NCBI GenBank assembly: GCA_016742095.1
Contig: JACVCJ010000008.1
Span: 1 to 64,000 of the forward strand
DNA length: 64,000 nucleotides
Direction: 5' to 3'
Origin: Bacteroidia bacterium
GTDB taxonomy: Bacteria; Bacteroidota; Bacteroidia; CAIKAF01
The notes beneath the pieces are model-generated. The model searched no databases, had not been told where the DNA came from, and worked only from the letters and a program-made list of their open reading frames with translations. Positions 15,511 to 24,966 of this stretch are shown here, one piece after another (the first letter of the stretch is position 1; each line of letters starts with the position of its first letter). A program made the translations under genes and the position numbers.

Positions 15511-16212
15511 CTATTCGTCGATCTCCAGCTTGAACCCTACGCCGTGAATGTTCACGATACGGATAGCCGGATCGATGCTCAGGTACTTGCGCAGTTTGGT
15601 TATGAACACGTCCATGCTGCGGCCCGTAAAATAGTCGTCCTTGCCCCATACGGCATTCAGCACCACTTCACGTTCCAGTACACGGTTCGGGCTCATGCCC
15701 AGCAAACGCAGTATTTTAGCTTCTTTGGCGGTGAGTTTCTGCTGCTCGCCATCCTTATGACTCAGCATCAGGTTTTTATGATCGAGCGTAAAGGTGCCGA
15801 TCTGTATAAAATCGGGCACAGGTTCTTCGCGCTTCTGTTTACCGGTGCGCTTCAGTACATTTTCGATGCGCAGGATAAATTCTTCGTTCTCGAAAGGTTT
15901 GGTGATATAATCGTCCGCACCGAGCTTAAGCCCGCGCACCTTGTCTTCGGTAACACCGCGTGCCGTAAGGAAAATGATGGGCATATCGGCTTTCAGGCTG
16001 CGGATATTTTCGGCCAGCGTAAAACCGTCTTTCAGCGGCATCATCACGTCCAGGAGGCAAAGGTCAAAGGCTTCTTCATTAAACTTCTGCAGGGCCATTA
16101 CGCCGTCTGTGCATAATTTTACAGTATATCCTTCGTCCTCCAGCAGGTCCTTGATCACAAAACCGAGGTTCGTATCGTCTTCAGCCAGGAGAATGCTTAT
16201 ATCTTTCTTCAT
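15511..16212 (-). CDS. OmpR-family response regulator (RprY-like)
   Basis: A 233-aa two-domain regulator. The receiver has the acidic pair EDD at 11-13, phospho-acceptor Asp55 in LLDVMMPLKDG, Thr in FLTARG and Lys in ITKPFE. The C-terminal winged helix has LTAKEAKILRLL, then NRVLEREVVLNAVWG and FITKLRKYL. It resembles RprY of Bacteroides. The cognate kinase lies 51 bp upstream on the same strand. Target genes are not visible here. Confidence 0.92.
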   Translation of the reverse strand: MKKDISILLAEDDTNLGFVIKDLLEDEGYTVKLCTDGVMALQKFNEEAFDLCLLDVMMPLKDGFTLAENIRSLKADMPIIFLTARGVTEDKVRGLKLGADDYITKPFENEEFILRIENVLKRTGKQKREEPVPDFIQIGTFTLDHKNLMLSHKDGEQQKLTAKEAKILRLLGMSPNRVLEREVVLNAVWGKDDYFTGRSMDVFITKLRKYLSIDPAIRIVNIHGVGFKLEIDE

Positions 16213-16263
16213 CCGGAATTTTAATTTTTATCAGGGTCCGGTTACAAATATGTAAAAGGGAAT

Positions 16264-17559
16264 TTACTTCTGCAAGGGGATATACACATTAAATGTGCTT
16301 CCCTGGCCCTGGACACTCTTCACATTTATTTTGCCACCGTGAGCCCGGACCATTTTGTATACATAGTGCAGGCCCAGGCCGAATCCTTTTACATTATGTA
16401 CATTACCTGTACTTACGCGGTAAAATTTCTCAAAAATGTGCCGTATGGCCTTCTTGGGAATACCGATACCGCTGTCTTTTATGGATACCAGTGCGTATTT
16501 ACCGTCTTTTTTCGAGGATATCTGAATGCGCGGCTGTCCCTCGCTGTACTTGATCCCGTTCTCGATCAGGTTGAAGAGGATGTTCTGTATATGATGCCGG
16601 TCGCCCTCTATGGGCAGGTCCACAGCCTGCAGGTTCAGTGTGATGCTGCCTTTCAGTTCCTCTACTTTTACCTGCAGCATTTCGGCGGCGGTACGCACGC
16701 TTTCGTTCATGTCGAAACATTCGAACTTCAGCTTGGGCTTTTCGGCGTCCAGTAAGGCAATTTCCAGTATTTTATCCACATGGGTGCGCAGCCTGCGCGA
16801 TTCGTCGGCAATAATGCCTGCATAACGCTGTATACGTTCGGGCCTCTCCAGTATATTGGGCTTCAGCAGGGCCTCGCTGCTGATGGAAATGGTACTGAGC
16901 GGCGTCTTGAACTCATGCGTCATATTGTTGATGAAGTCGTTCTTTACCTCGCTGAGCCGTTTCTGCTTCAGGATCACGTACAGGATATAGATAAAATAAC
17001 TGATGATCAGCAGGAGTCCGCAGGAGGTAATGATCATCAGCTGCATTTCGGAGAGCAGGTATTCTTTTTTCCCGGGAAAATACACGCCGAATTTGTGACT
17101 GTCGCCCGGCAGCATGTCCCTGGGCAGGTCGTCCCGCTTGAACAGGTAGTTCTCATCGGTCTGGGCCGCTTCGGCCGTGGCTCCCACGTACCCGCGCCAG
17201 ATCAGGCTGTCCATAAAACAGTCGTAGATCACGTATTCGTAGTCGATATTGATGTCGTACTTGGTAAACTCCAGGTTCAGCAGGTTCTCCAGGTAACCGA
17301 AGTTCACGGTATCGTTGATGTTCACCGCAAAATATTCGGGCGTTATCTGCTGTACGGCCTCTATGGACGAGGTGCTGTCGCGGTTCTTCTTATAAATTTC
17401 CTCGGCCACGGAGATCAGGGCCAGGTTCACTTTATCGTTGAAACGCGCCTCGGTAAGCACATAGGAACGCCGCAGGAAGAACAGCTGCATAAACAGCAGT
17501 CCCACGATGCAGAAAGCAGCTATAATGAGAATGGAACGTACGTTCTTGGTTTTAAGCAT
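16264..17559 (-). CDS. Membrane sensor histidine kinase (RprX-like)
   Basis: A 431-aa kinase. Helix 1 is at residues 9-28, a periplasmic sensor of about 140 residues follows, and helix 2 is at 172-196. The H-box is NNMTHEFKTPLST with His215. The ATPase domain has the N-box HHIQNILFNLIENGIKYSEG, the G1 box IKDSGIGIP and the G2 box GFGLGLHYVYKM. No HAMP domain is obvious. It is the first gene of a two-gene operon with the response regulator. TATTTTTG on the minus strand (17564-17571) resembles a -7 box but lies very close to the ATG. The signal sensed is unknown. Confidence 0.92.
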   Translation of the reverse strand: MLKTKNVRSILIIAAFCIVGLLFMQLFFLRRSYVLTEARFNDKVNLALISVAEEIYKKNRDSTSSIEAVQQITPEYFAVNINDTVNFGYLENLLNLEFTKYDINIDYEYVIYDCFMDSLIWRGYVGATAEAAQTDENYLFKRDDLPRDMLPGDSHKFGVYFPGKKEYLLSEMQLMIITSCGLLLIISYFIYILYVILKQKRLSEVKNDFINNMTHEFKTPLSTISISSEALLKPNILERPERIQRYAGIIADESRRLRTHVDKILEIALLDAEKPKLKFECFDMNESVRTAAEMLQVKVEELKGSITLNLQAVDLPIEGDRHHIQNILFNLIENGIKYSEGQPRIQISSKKDGKYALVSIKDSGIGIPKKAIRHIFEKFYRVSTGNVHNVKGFGLGLHYVYKMVRAHGGKINVKSVQGQGSTFNVYIPLQK

Positions 17560-17634
17560 GGTGCAAAAATATCCTAAAATTCGTCAGCCGGGGCTTCTGC
17601 TAACAAAATCTAAACAATTCGGGTGTGGCGGGTT

Positions 17635-18336
17635 TTATTTTCCCTTCATTTTTGTCTTCCAGAAGTCCAGGAATTCGCGCCGGGTCTCAGGCTTGCCAAT
17701 GATATCGCGCATTACGCGCCACAGGCTCTGTGCTTCTCCGGTTTCTCCCTCAGGGGCCGAGGCTTGCTCCGTACCGGCTGCGGCCTCTTCGGCTTCCATA
17801 TCCTGTATCACGGCATTTTTCAGTCCTTCCAGGGCATCGGCCTGGCGGTAGTTCATCCGGGCCTTATCGTTCCAGCCGGCCTGTTCCTGCAGCAGTCCCA
17901 GGTTATTGTAGGCCACGCTGTCTTCCGGGTCCAGGGCTACGGCCTTTTCATAATCGGCAATGGCTTCCTGTACCATCCCGAAGGAAGAGCGTATATAGGC
18001 GCGGCTGCTGTAACGGTACGGGTTCTGCGGCTCCAGTTCCAGGGCTCTGTCCATGTGGAAGAGGCTCAGGTCCCGGTTTTTCAGGTGAAAATGTACCACG
18101 CCCATTTCACTGATGTAATTGGCGTTACCCGGCTCAAAGAACAGGGCCTGTTCCATGTGGCCCAGGGCTTTCTGCGGATCTCCCTCCTGCAGGCAGGCCA
18201 TGGCCAGGTACCAGTGCAGTTCGCCCTTGTGCGGGTATGTGCTCAGCAGGGCCGAAAAGGCGGCGTAGGCCTCGGCCGGTTTACCGTTCCTGAATATTTC
18301 GTAAGCAGCCTGGAAGGCTTTATCTGTCTGGTTCAT
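17635..18336 (-). CDS. Tetratricopeptide repeat protein
   Basis: A 233-aa protein with no signal peptide. About five TPR-like helical pairs run from residue 1 to 170 (AYEIFRNGKPAEAYAAFSAL, then GDPQKALGHMEQALFFEPGN, then ALELEPQNPYRYSSRAYIRS, then AIADYEKAVALDPEDSVAYN). An Ala/Glu-rich linker and a C-terminal tail (RREFLDFWKTKMKGK) follow. It is probably a cytosolic protein-protein scaffold; its partner is unknown. It is divergent from apbE, with TACTTTTG (18388-18395) on the minus strand as a possible -7 box. Confidence 0.85.
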   Translation of the reverse strand: MNQTDKAFQAAYEIFRNGKPAEAYAAFSALLSTYPHKGELHWYLAMACLQEGDPQKALGHMEQALFFEPGNANYISEMGVVHFHLKNRDLSLFHMDRALELEPQNPYRYSSRAYIRSSFGMVQEAIADYEKAVALDPEDSVAYNNLGLLQEQAGWNDKARMNYRQADALEGLKNAVIQDMEAEEAAAGTEQASAPEGETGEAQSLWRVMRDIIGKPETRREFLDFWKTKMKGK

Positions 18337-18495
18337 AAAAATTTACTGCAGAATTCCTGCGGGTGGGTCCGGCCCTCTTCTGCCCTGCAAAAGTACGCTA
18401 AAAATCCTGTATGCCATGCAGAAAATACCACCGTTCCTCCTGTCATTTTATACAAAAAACAGGGTATTTTTTACGGCAGAACGCATCCGATTAGC

Positions 18496-18503
18496 TACCT
18501 TTG
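18496..18503 (+). promoter_or_regulatory. Bacteroidota -7 box before apbE
   Basis: TACCTTTG matches TAnnTTTG and lies 5 bp before the ATG at 18509, so the transcript would be nearly leaderless. No clear TTTG is found at -33. Confidence 0.4.
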
Positions 18504-18508
18504 CCCGC

Positions 18509-19531
18509 ATGAAGCGCTATAGTTTTCTCATAGTCATCCTGTTGTTTGCCGCCTGCGGACAGCAGCCCTTCCGTAAAATGAACGTATACGGCGGTTATGC
18601 CCAGGGTACTACCTTCAACATTGTTTACGACAGCAATGCCGGTGACCTGCAGGCCGATATCGACGCCATCTTTAAGACCATGGACGCCTCCATGTCACTC
18701 TGGGATTCGGCCTCGATCATCACCCGCATCAACAACAGCGTGCCGGGCACGCCCGTTACGGCCGACGATCATTTTGCAAAGGTATACGCGCTCAGCGACC
18801 GCATTCACAAAGAGACCGACGGGGCCTTCAACCCCTGTGTATATCCCCTCATTAAATTCTGGGGCTTTTCGAAAGAACGTTTTTCCGAAGACAGTCTTAA
18901 AAGTAAGCAGTTCTCGGTAGATTCCCTGCGCCGGCACAGTGTCTGGGGCATGGTAAAACCTGCGGGCGGACTCAGTTACGTACGCATGAGTTCCAAAGCC
19001 GGAATCGACTTTAATGCCATTGCACAGGGCTATACCGTGGATGTGATCTGCGACCTGTTCCAGGCAAAGAACGTACAGAACTATATGGTGGAAGTAGGCG
19101 GCGAAGTACGCGCCAAAGGCACCAACCAGAAAGAAAAAACCTGGAAGATCGGTATCGATAAGCCCATCAGCGACTCCGGCACGCGACAACTGCAGGCCAT
19201 CGTAGACCTGGACGGACTGGCCCTGGCCACTTCGGGGAGTTACCGTAAATTTTATGAAAAGAACGGCCGCCGTTACAGTCATACCATCGACCCGCGCACA
19301 GGCATGCCGGTAGAACACAAGCTGTTAAGCGCCAGCGTGTTTGCCCCCACCTGCGCCGAAGCCGACGCCTATGCCACCGCCTTTATGGTGATGGGGGCCG
19401 GTAAGGCCGTACATTTTGTAGAACGCCATCCTTCGCTGATGGTATACCTGATCTCCGACGCATTTAACGGCGAATACGAAATTTATATGTCGCCCGCCCT
19501 GAAAAACAAAATATCCGATCCATCGAAATGA
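18509..19531 (+). CDS. apbE: FAD:protein FMN transferase lipoprotein
   Basis: A 340-aa ApbE that attaches FMN to Thr residues of flavoproteins such as NqrB/C or RnfG/D in the periplasm. The N-terminus is a lipoprotein signal (MKRYSFLIVILLFAAC, lipobox LFAAC). Family motifs include YAQGTTFNIVYDS, the DASMSLWDSAS region, FNAIAQGYTVDVI, MVEVGGEVRAKG, TSGSYRKFY and HTIDPRTGMPV, with metal-binding residues near the end (ADAYATAFMVMG). I chose ATG 18509; the ORF is open from 18416 but that part is not conserved. It overlaps wecB by 4 bp (ATGA). Confidence 0.93.
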   Translation: MKRYSFLIVILLFAACGQQPFRKMNVYGGYAQGTTFNIVYDSNAGDLQADIDAIFKTMDASMSLWDSASIITRINNSVPGTPVTADDHFAKVYALSDRIHKETDGAFNPCVYPLIKFWGFSKERFSEDSLKSKQFSVDSLRRHSVWGMVKPAGGLSYVRMSSKAGIDFNAIAQGYTVDVICDLFQAKNVQNYMVEVGGEVRAKGTNQKEKTWKIGIDKPISDSGTRQLQAIVDLDGLALATSGSYRKFYEKNGRRYSHTIDPRTGMPVEHKLLSASVFAPTCAEADAYATAFMVMGAGKAVHFVERHPSLMVYLISDAFNGEYEIYMSPALKNKISDPSK

Positions 19532-20658
19532 CAAAGAGTATACTGACTATCGTAGGCGCACGTCCGCAGATCATTAAGGCTGCCGCTTTTTCACGGGCCA
19601 TCCGCAAAGGCTCCGGTGCAAAGATCAAGGAATACCTGCTGCATACCGGTCAGCATTACGACGCCAATATGAGCCGGGTATTTTTTGAAGAAATGGGTAT
19701 TCCGCAACCCGATTTCCAGCTCAGCACGGGTTCGGGCGGACACGGACGCCAGACCGGCTCCATGCTCGAAGCCATTGAGAACGTACTGAACGACCTGCGG
19801 CCCGACGGACTGCTCGTATACGGCGATACCAACAGCACCCTGGCCGGCGCACTGGCAGCCGCTAAAATGCATATCCCGGTGATCCATATCGAAGCCGGGC
19901 TCCGCAGTTTCAACAAGAACATGCCCGAAGAGATCAACCGGATCTGCACCGATCATACCTCCACTTTCCTTTTTGCACCCACCGCCACCGCCGTTAAAAA
20001 CCTGGAGAACGAAGGTTTTGCGTTCGACGGCAACAAGCCCGTCAGCATCGATAATCCCCTGGTAAAACACACCGGCGATATCATGTACGATAACTCGCTG
20101 TATTTCGCTTCCATGGCCGAAGAAAAGAGCAGCGTACTGGAACAGAACGGACTGAAAAAGGACGGGTTCCTGCTCTGCACCATCCACCGCGATTTTAATA
20201 CCGACAACGAAGAACGCCTGCAGAACATCTTCAGCGGACTGAACGAGGTATGCAGCGTTTCGGGCATTCCGCTTGTACTGCCCCTGCACCCGCGTACGCG
20301 CAACCGCATCGAACAGTCGGGCCGGATCAACGTACACAAAAATATACGGATCATAGAACCGGTCTCCTTTTTCGACATGATCATGCTGGAGAAATACTGC
20401 CGTATGATCATTACCGACAGCGGCGGCGTACAGAAAGAAGCGTATTTTTTCCGCAAAGGCTGTGTGGTACTGCGCCCCGAAACGGAATGGGTAGAAATTA
20501 TGGAAACCGGGAACGGCGTACTGGCCGATGCCGATCCGCAGAAGATACTGGAAGGTTACCGGCACTTTTCAGCCGGCCACGAAAGAAATTACCCTTCGAT
20601 ATACGGGAACGGCAAAGCGGCCGAAGACATCAGCAAAACCATACGGAAACACCTGTGA
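19528..20658 (+). CDS. wecB: UDP-N-acetylglucosamine 2-epimerase
   Basis: A 376-aa non-hydrolysing epimerase converting UDP-GlcNAc and UDP-ManNAc for surface polysaccharide. Landmarks: VGARPQIIKAAA at the start, HTGQHYD, VYGDTNSTLAGAL, HIEAGLRSFNKNMPEE, LPLHPRTRN, and TDSGGVQKEAYFF in the UDP-binding half. The gene starts inside the apbE stop codon and its own stop shares bases with the GTG of the next gene, so all three are likely co-translated. A WecC partner is not seen in the window. Confidence 0.94.
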   Translation: MTKSILTIVGARPQIIKAAAFSRAIRKGSGAKIKEYLLHTGQHYDANMSRVFFEEMGIPQPDFQLSTGSGGHGRQTGSMLEAIENVLNDLRPDGLLVYGDTNSTLAGALAAAKMHIPVIHIEAGLRSFNKNMPEEINRICTDHTSTFLFAPTATAVKNLENEGFAFDGNKPVSIDNPLVKHTGDIMYDNSLYFASMAEEKSSVLEQNGLKKDGFLLCTIHRDFNTDNEERLQNIFSGLNEVCSVSGIPLVLPLHPRTRNRIEQSGRINVHKNIRIIEPVSFFDMIMLEKYCRMIITDSGGVQKEAYFFRKGCVVLRPETEWVEIMETGNGVLADADPQKILEGYRHFSAGHERNYPSIYGNGKAAEDISKTIRKHL

Positions 20659-21926
20659 TAAGTATTCATATATATACGAAAAAAATTACGGCGCGGCAAC
20701 TGTACGTTTTTCGTATATTATTCGATGAATATTTCAGTATTCACGACAATTACGATGAATATACGCAGCAATCGGGGTATAAAATTGCGTATACAGATGA
20801 ATTATTTCCGGATACTCATCTGCATATAGTCCCCGACGGACTTTTACACGGTACGGCCATCCTGCCCGATGCCGATTACCTGCCGGGAACTCCCTGGACC
20901 ACAGAACGCCTGCCCGAACGTACGGATATTTTTTCCCTGGCCTTTTTTATGCTCAGCCGCATGGAAGAGTACAACTCGCCGCATACCGATGTACACGGAC
21001 GTTTTCAGCCGCAGAAGAGCATCCTGGCCGTGCACGGTATCGGGCTGCCCTGGGTGGACGTATGGCGTACACTGCTCTGGGACGATATCCTGTACCGGGT
21101 ACCGGATGCCGTTTTCAATAAGCCGGAATTCCTTGTGCTGCCGACCTTCGATATCGACCATGCCTACGCCTACCGCGGTAAGGGATGGTTGCAGAATACC
21201 GGCGGATGGCTGCGGGACCTGCTCTCCGGCAAAAGCCGGGCCGCTGCGGCACGTATGCGCTACTTCCGCACGCATGAAGACCCCTACGATACTTACGTTT
21301 ACATCAGTCAGCAGCTGCGCATCCATAACCTGAAAGCCGTTTTCTTCCTGCTCTGCGGCGAACGCAATCCGCCCTACGACACGCCTGTGCCCCTGCATTC
21401 AGCCGCCTATAAGATCCTGCTGAACGAACTGCGCGCGGCCGGCACCATCGGGCTGCATCCGTCCTATGCCAGTCACGGCGATTTCCGCATACTGCAGGGT
21501 GAATTCCGCAGGTTACAGGAAGCCGTTCCGACGGTGGTTTCACAGACCCGGCAGCATTTCCTGCGTCTCTCCTGGCCGGAGACCTACCGCCGTATGCTGC
21601 AGCTGGGCATAAAAGCCGATCACACCATGGGATACGCCCACGCAACGGGCTTCCGGGCCGGCACCTGCCGCCCTTTTCCCTGGTTCGACCTGGAGAACAA
21701 CCTGGAAACGGAACTCATACTGTATCCCTTCAGCTGTATGGACGGTACCCTGAACGAACACCTGGGCCTGAGTCCGGCAGAGGCCATAGAGGAAGTGCGC
21801 AGGCTGCGCGCCGTTACACGTAGCTACGGGGGCGTGTTCGTACCGCACTGGCACAACCACAGCCTCAGTGATAAGGACCACTGGCAGGGATGGCGCCCGG
21901 TATTTGAAGAAACGCTCCGTTCCTGA
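20655..21926 (+). CDS. Polysaccharide deacetylase-like protein (DUF7033 type)
   Basis: A 423-aa protein starting at GTG 20655, which overlaps the wecB stop (GTGA). The frame is open further upstream inside wecB, but that part is a shadow. The N-terminal 160 residues look like the DUF7033 module seen in Bacteroidota. The C-terminal half has NodB-like features: LPTFDIDHAYA (metal Asp), IGLHPSYASH (His pair), FRAGTCRPFPWFD and a late VFVPHWHNHSLSD. It probably acts on a cell-surface glycan and may serve the WecB pathway. Substrate unknown; no signal peptide, so a cytosolic place is possible. Confidence 0.78.
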   Translation: MISIHIYTKKITARQLYVFRILFDEYFSIHDNYDEYTQQSGYKIAYTDELFPDTHLHIVPDGLLHGTAILPDADYLPGTPWTTERLPERTDIFSLAFFMLSRMEEYNSPHTDVHGRFQPQKSILAVHGIGLPWVDVWRTLLWDDILYRVPDAVFNKPEFLVLPTFDIDHAYAYRGKGWLQNTGGWLRDLLSGKSRAAAARMRYFRTHEDPYDTYVYISQQLRIHNLKAVFFLLCGERNPPYDTPVPLHSAAYKILLNELRAAGTIGLHPSYASHGDFRILQGEFRRLQEAVPTVVSQTRQHFLRLSWPETYRRMLQLGIKADHTMGYAHATGFRAGTCRPFPWFDLENNLETELILYPFSCMDGTLNEHLGLSPAEAIEEVRRLRAVTRSYGGVFVPHWHNHSLSDKDHWQGWRPVFEETLRS

Positions 21927-21976
21927 GCCTTTTATACCGATTTCTGCATGGCGCAGTGTCGGCCTGATCAAATTGT

Positions 21977-21984
21977 TATCTTTG
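21977..21984 (+). promoter_or_regulatory. Bacteroidota -7 box before fbp
   Basis: TATCTTTG fits TAnnTTTG, 14 bp before ATG 21999. No clear -33 TTTG. Confidence 0.4.
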
Positions 21985-21998
21985 CGCAAAAAAGCGGG

Positions 21999-23000
21999 AT
22001 GGAAATTATTACCATAAACGAGTTTATCCACCTTCAGGAAAAGAATTTCCCTTATTCCAAGGGCGATCTGTCCAGTTTGCTGTACGATATGGCCATTGCC
22101 GCCAAGATCGTACACCGCGAAGTGAACCGGGCCGGTCTGGCAGATATTCTCGGTGAAATGGGCAGTACCAATATCCAGGGCGAAGACCAGAAAAAGCTGG
22201 ACGTAATTGCCAACGACCTTTTTATACGCGCCCTGCGCGCGGGCGAAAAATGCTGCGGCGTGGCCAGTGAAGAACTCGACGATTTTGTGGCTTTCGGCCG
22301 TAAAGGCATGTCGCACGGGCATTACGTGGTTTGTATCGACCCGCTCGACGGTTCCAGCAATATCGACGTAAACGTTTCCATCGGCACCATATTTTCCATT
22401 TACCGCACCCTGGAAGCCGACCGCCCCGCTGTGGAGGCCGATTTTTTACAGCCGGGCCGTAAACTGGTAGCTGCCGGGTACGTACTGTACGGTTCCTCTA
22501 CCATGCTGGTGTATACCACGGGCAATGGTGTGAACGGCTTTACGCTGGACCCTTCCATCGGCGAGTTCCTGCTTTCACACCCCAATATGCGCATCCCGGA
22601 AAAAGGCGCCATCTATTCCACCAACGAAGGCAATGTTTCGGGCATGAGCAAAGGCATGCTGGCCTATCTCGACCATTGCAAGAGCAAGAACAACGACAGC
22701 GGCAAACCCTACGCCGCACGCTATATAGGCTCCCTGGTAGCCGATTTTCACCGCAACCTGCTCAAGGGCGGTATTTACATCTACCCCGGCACTACCAAAG
22801 ACCCCAACGGCAAGCTGCGCCTGCTGTACGAATGCGCCCCCCTGGGCTTCATCTGCGAACAGGCCGGCGGTAAAGCCACAGACGGCATAAACAACATATT
22901 GGACATACAACCCGTTGAACTGCACCAGCGCTGCCCCCTGTTCATAGGCAATGCGGCCATGGTTGACAAAGCAATGGAATTCATAAAAACGCATGGATAA
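21999..23000 (+). CDS. fbp: Fructose-1,6-bisphosphatase, class 1
   Basis: A 333-aa enzyme that hydrolyses fructose 1,6-bisphosphate in gluconeogenesis. The metal-binding motif is [12 protein letters not shown] near residue 110, with [16 protein letters not shown] and ASEELDD earlier, and substrate contacts in [13 protein letters not shown] and GGIYIYPGT. The ending [18 protein letters not shown] is typical. ATG 21999 was chosen over 21948 because [10 protein letters not shown] is the conserved type of start and a -7 box lies just before it. It overlaps the next gene by 8 bp. Confidence 0.95.
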   Translation: MEIITINEFIHLQEKNFPYSKGDLSSLLYDMAIAAKIVHREVNRAGLADILGEMGSTNIQGEDQKKLDVIANDLFIRALRAGEKCCGVASEELDDFVAFGRKGMSHGHYVVCIDPLDGSSNIDVNVSIGTIFSIYRTLEADRPAVEADFLQPGRKLVAAGYVLYGSSTMLVYTTGNGVNGFTLDPSIGEFLLSHPNMRIPEKGAIYSTNEGNVSGMSKGMLAYLDHCKSKNNDSGKPYAARYIGSLVADFHRNLLKGGIYIYPGTTKDPNGKLRLLYECAPLGFICEQAGGKATDGINNILDIQPVELHQRCPLFIGNAAMVDKAMEFIKTHG

Positions 23001-24156
23001 TTTTCCCTATATAGCGGTTACCACTCTCCAGGGACTGGAAGAAGTACTCCAAAACGAACTTACGGCCCTGGGCGCCGAAAATGCCGAAATTCAGTCGCGG
23101 GCCGTTACGGTTTCGTATACGCCTGAAATGGTATACAAAATAAACATGTTCTGCCGCACCGGACTGCGCGTGCTGCTGCCCTTCCATTCATTTAAGGCTG
23201 AAAATAACGATCAGCTGTACGAAGAGGCAAAAAAGATCGACTGGGAAAAATACCTGAAACCCCAGGGCACGTTCGTGTTCGACTTTTCGGGCCGTTCGTC
23301 CCATTTTACCCACCTGCAGTTCGCCTCCCTGAAAATTAAGGACGCTCTTTGTGACCTGATGCGCGAGAAGCACGGTAAACGTCCGTCGGTAGACAAAATG
23401 CGCCCCGATGCCCGTTTTGTGATCCATTTTCACGAAGACGACGTTCGTATATCCATCGACACTTCGGGACAATCGCTGCACATACGCAACACACGTTCAC
23501 AGCGTAACGAAGCGCCGATGAGCGAAGTACTGGCTGCCGGCATGATACGCCTGAGCGGCTGGGACCCCGCCACACCTTTTGCCGACTACATGTGCGGTAC
23601 CGGCACCCTGCTGATGGAAGCCTACGCATTTGCCACCGATATGGCGCCCTGCCTGCACCGCACCGAATACGCCTTTATGCGTTTCGACGATTTTAACCAG
23701 GAACTGTACTACCAGTACAAGACCGAGGCCCGCAAACGCCGCAAACGCCTGGAAACACGCATCTTTGGCGGAGATATAGACGCCAAAAGCGTGCAGGTAT
23801 CCCAGACCAACCTGGAAACCATGGGCGCCCTGCGCGATGTGGAAATGGTACGCGGCGACTTTAATAAAATAAAAGCGCCCATGAAAAAGGGCCTGCTGAT
23901 GATGAACCCGCCCTACGGCCTGCGCATCGGCGATAACGTAGAAGAACTGTACCAGAATATCGGTTCCACGCTCAAAAACCAGTTCAGCGGCTGGACGGCC
24001 TGGATCCTGAGCGGAAATCCCGAGGCCATGAAACAGATCGGCCTGAAACCTTCGGCAAAAATCACCCTGCTGAACGGGAATATCGAGTGTAAATTTGCTA
24101 AATTTGAACTCTTTGAAGGATCGTTGAAAGAGTTTAAAAGCATAGAAAATGAATAA
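22993..24156 (+). CDS. THUMP-domain RNA (guanine-N2) methyltransferase
   Basis: A 387-aa class I SAM-dependent RNA methyltransferase of the RlmL N-terminal/YpsC type. An N-terminal ferredoxin-like region and THUMP domain (to about residue 160, ending [18 protein letters not shown]) are followed by a Rossmann fold: [15 protein letters not shown] (SAM motif I), [11 protein letters not shown], and the catalytic [13 protein letters not shown] (NPPY). Target predicted to be an rRNA guanine. Starts within the end of fbp and overlaps the CoA-binding gene by 8 bp. Confidence 0.9.
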   Translation: MDNFPYIAVTTLQGLEEVLQNELTALGAENAEIQSRAVTVSYTPEMVYKINMFCRTGLRVLLPFHSFKAENNDQLYEEAKKIDWEKYLKPQGTFVFDFSGRSSHFTHLQFASLKIKDALCDLMREKHGKRPSVDKMRPDARFVIHFHEDDVRISIDTSGQSLHIRNTRSQRNEAPMSEVLAAGMIRLSGWDPATPFADYMCGTGTLLMEAYAFATDMAPCLHRTEYAFMRFDDFNQELYYQYKTEARKRRKRLETRIFGGDIDAKSVQVSQTNLETMGALRDVEMVRGDFNKIKAPMKKGLLMMNPPYGLRIGDNVEELYQNIGSTLKNQFSGWTAWILSGNPEAMKQIGLKPSAKITLLNGNIECKFAKFELFEGSLKEFKSIENE

Positions 24157-24514
24157 GAAAACACTGGTGATCGGAGCAAGTCCCAACCCGGAGCGCTATG
24201 CCAACAAAGCCGCACGCCTGCTGGCACAATACGGGCACAGTACCGAGCTGTTCGGCCAGAAAAAAGGCGATATCGACGGAAAGGTGATCCAGAACCGTTT
24301 CCCGGAACAGATCGAAGACCTGGATTCCGTGACCCTGTACCTGAACCCGGACAATCAGAAGACACTGGAAGACAAAATCATAGCGCTTAAACCGAAGCGC
24401 ATCATCTTTAACCCGGGTACCGAAAATCCGGCCTTCGTGGAAAAAGCACAAAAAGCCGGTATCCACACCGAAGAGGCCTGCACCCTGGTGCTGCTGCACA
24501 CGGGCCAGTATTAG
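24149..24514 (+). CDS. CoA-binding-domain protein
   Basis: A 121-aa single-domain protein with the CoA-binding Rossmann-like fold of the YccU/succinyl-CoA-synthetase alpha type: VIGASPNPERYANKAARLL near the start, SVTLYLNP in the middle, IIFNPGTENPAFVEKAQ, and EEACTLVLL with the Cys near the end. Overlaps the RNA methyltransferase gene by 8 bp. Role unknown. Confidence 0.82.
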   Translation: MNKKTLVIGASPNPERYANKAARLLAQYGHSTELFGQKKGDIDGKVIQNRFPEQIEDLDSVTLYLNPDNQKTLEDKIIALKPKRIIFNPGTENPAFVEKAQKAGIHTEEACTLVLLHTGQY

Positions 24515-24570
24515 GCAAATACTGCATTTGCGGCATCTGTTTTCTGCACGGAATGCCGTACCTTTATACC

Positions 24571-24966
24571 ATGGAAGATGTAGTTCTGTTTGACGGTGTG
24601 TGCAATCTCTGTAATTCCTCGGTACAGTTCATCATACGGCATGATACCAAAGGACATTTTAAATTCAGTGCCCTGCAGAGTGAAGCCGGCCAGGCCTTAC
24701 TGGGCAAATTCGGTATGGACCTCCGGAAATTCGATTCCATCGTACTGTATTCCAACGGCAAATATTACACCAATTCAGGAGCGGCCCTGCGCATTGCACG
24801 CCGGCTTTCAGGTCTGTGGCCGTTGTTGTTCTATATTTTTTACCCGGTCCCTTATTTTATCCGCGATGCCGTGTATCTTTTCATCAGCCGGAACCGTTAC
24901 CGCTGGTTCGGTAAGCAGGAAAGCTGCATGATACCCACACCGGAACTGCGGGCCCGGTTTTTATGA
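24571..24966 (+). CDS. DCC-family thiol-disulfide oxidoreductase-like protein (DUF393)
   Basis: A 131-aa protein with VVLFDGVCNLCNSSVQFI near the start; the DGxCxxC motif defines the DCC family, a thioredoxin-like fold. A hydrophobic segment (WPLLFYIFYPVPYFI) and YRWFGK follow, and a second Cys (ESCMIPTP) lies near the end. I chose ATG 24571 rather than 24553 because a -7-like box TACCTTTA occupies 24559-24566. Its stop overlaps the murF stop (TTATGA). Redox partner unknown. Confidence 0.87.
   Translation: MEDVVLFDGVCNLCNSSVQFIIRHDTKGHFKFSALQSEAGQALLGKFGMDLRKFDSIVLYSNGKYYTNSGAALRIARRLSGLWPLLFYIFYPVPYFIRDAVYLFISRNRYRWFGKQESCMIPTPELRARFL

Noticed and set aside
20250-20654. Upstream extension of the deacetylase-like gene into wecB
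   Set aside because: This frame only overlaps wecB in another phase; the GTG at 20655 overlapping the wecB stop is a better start.
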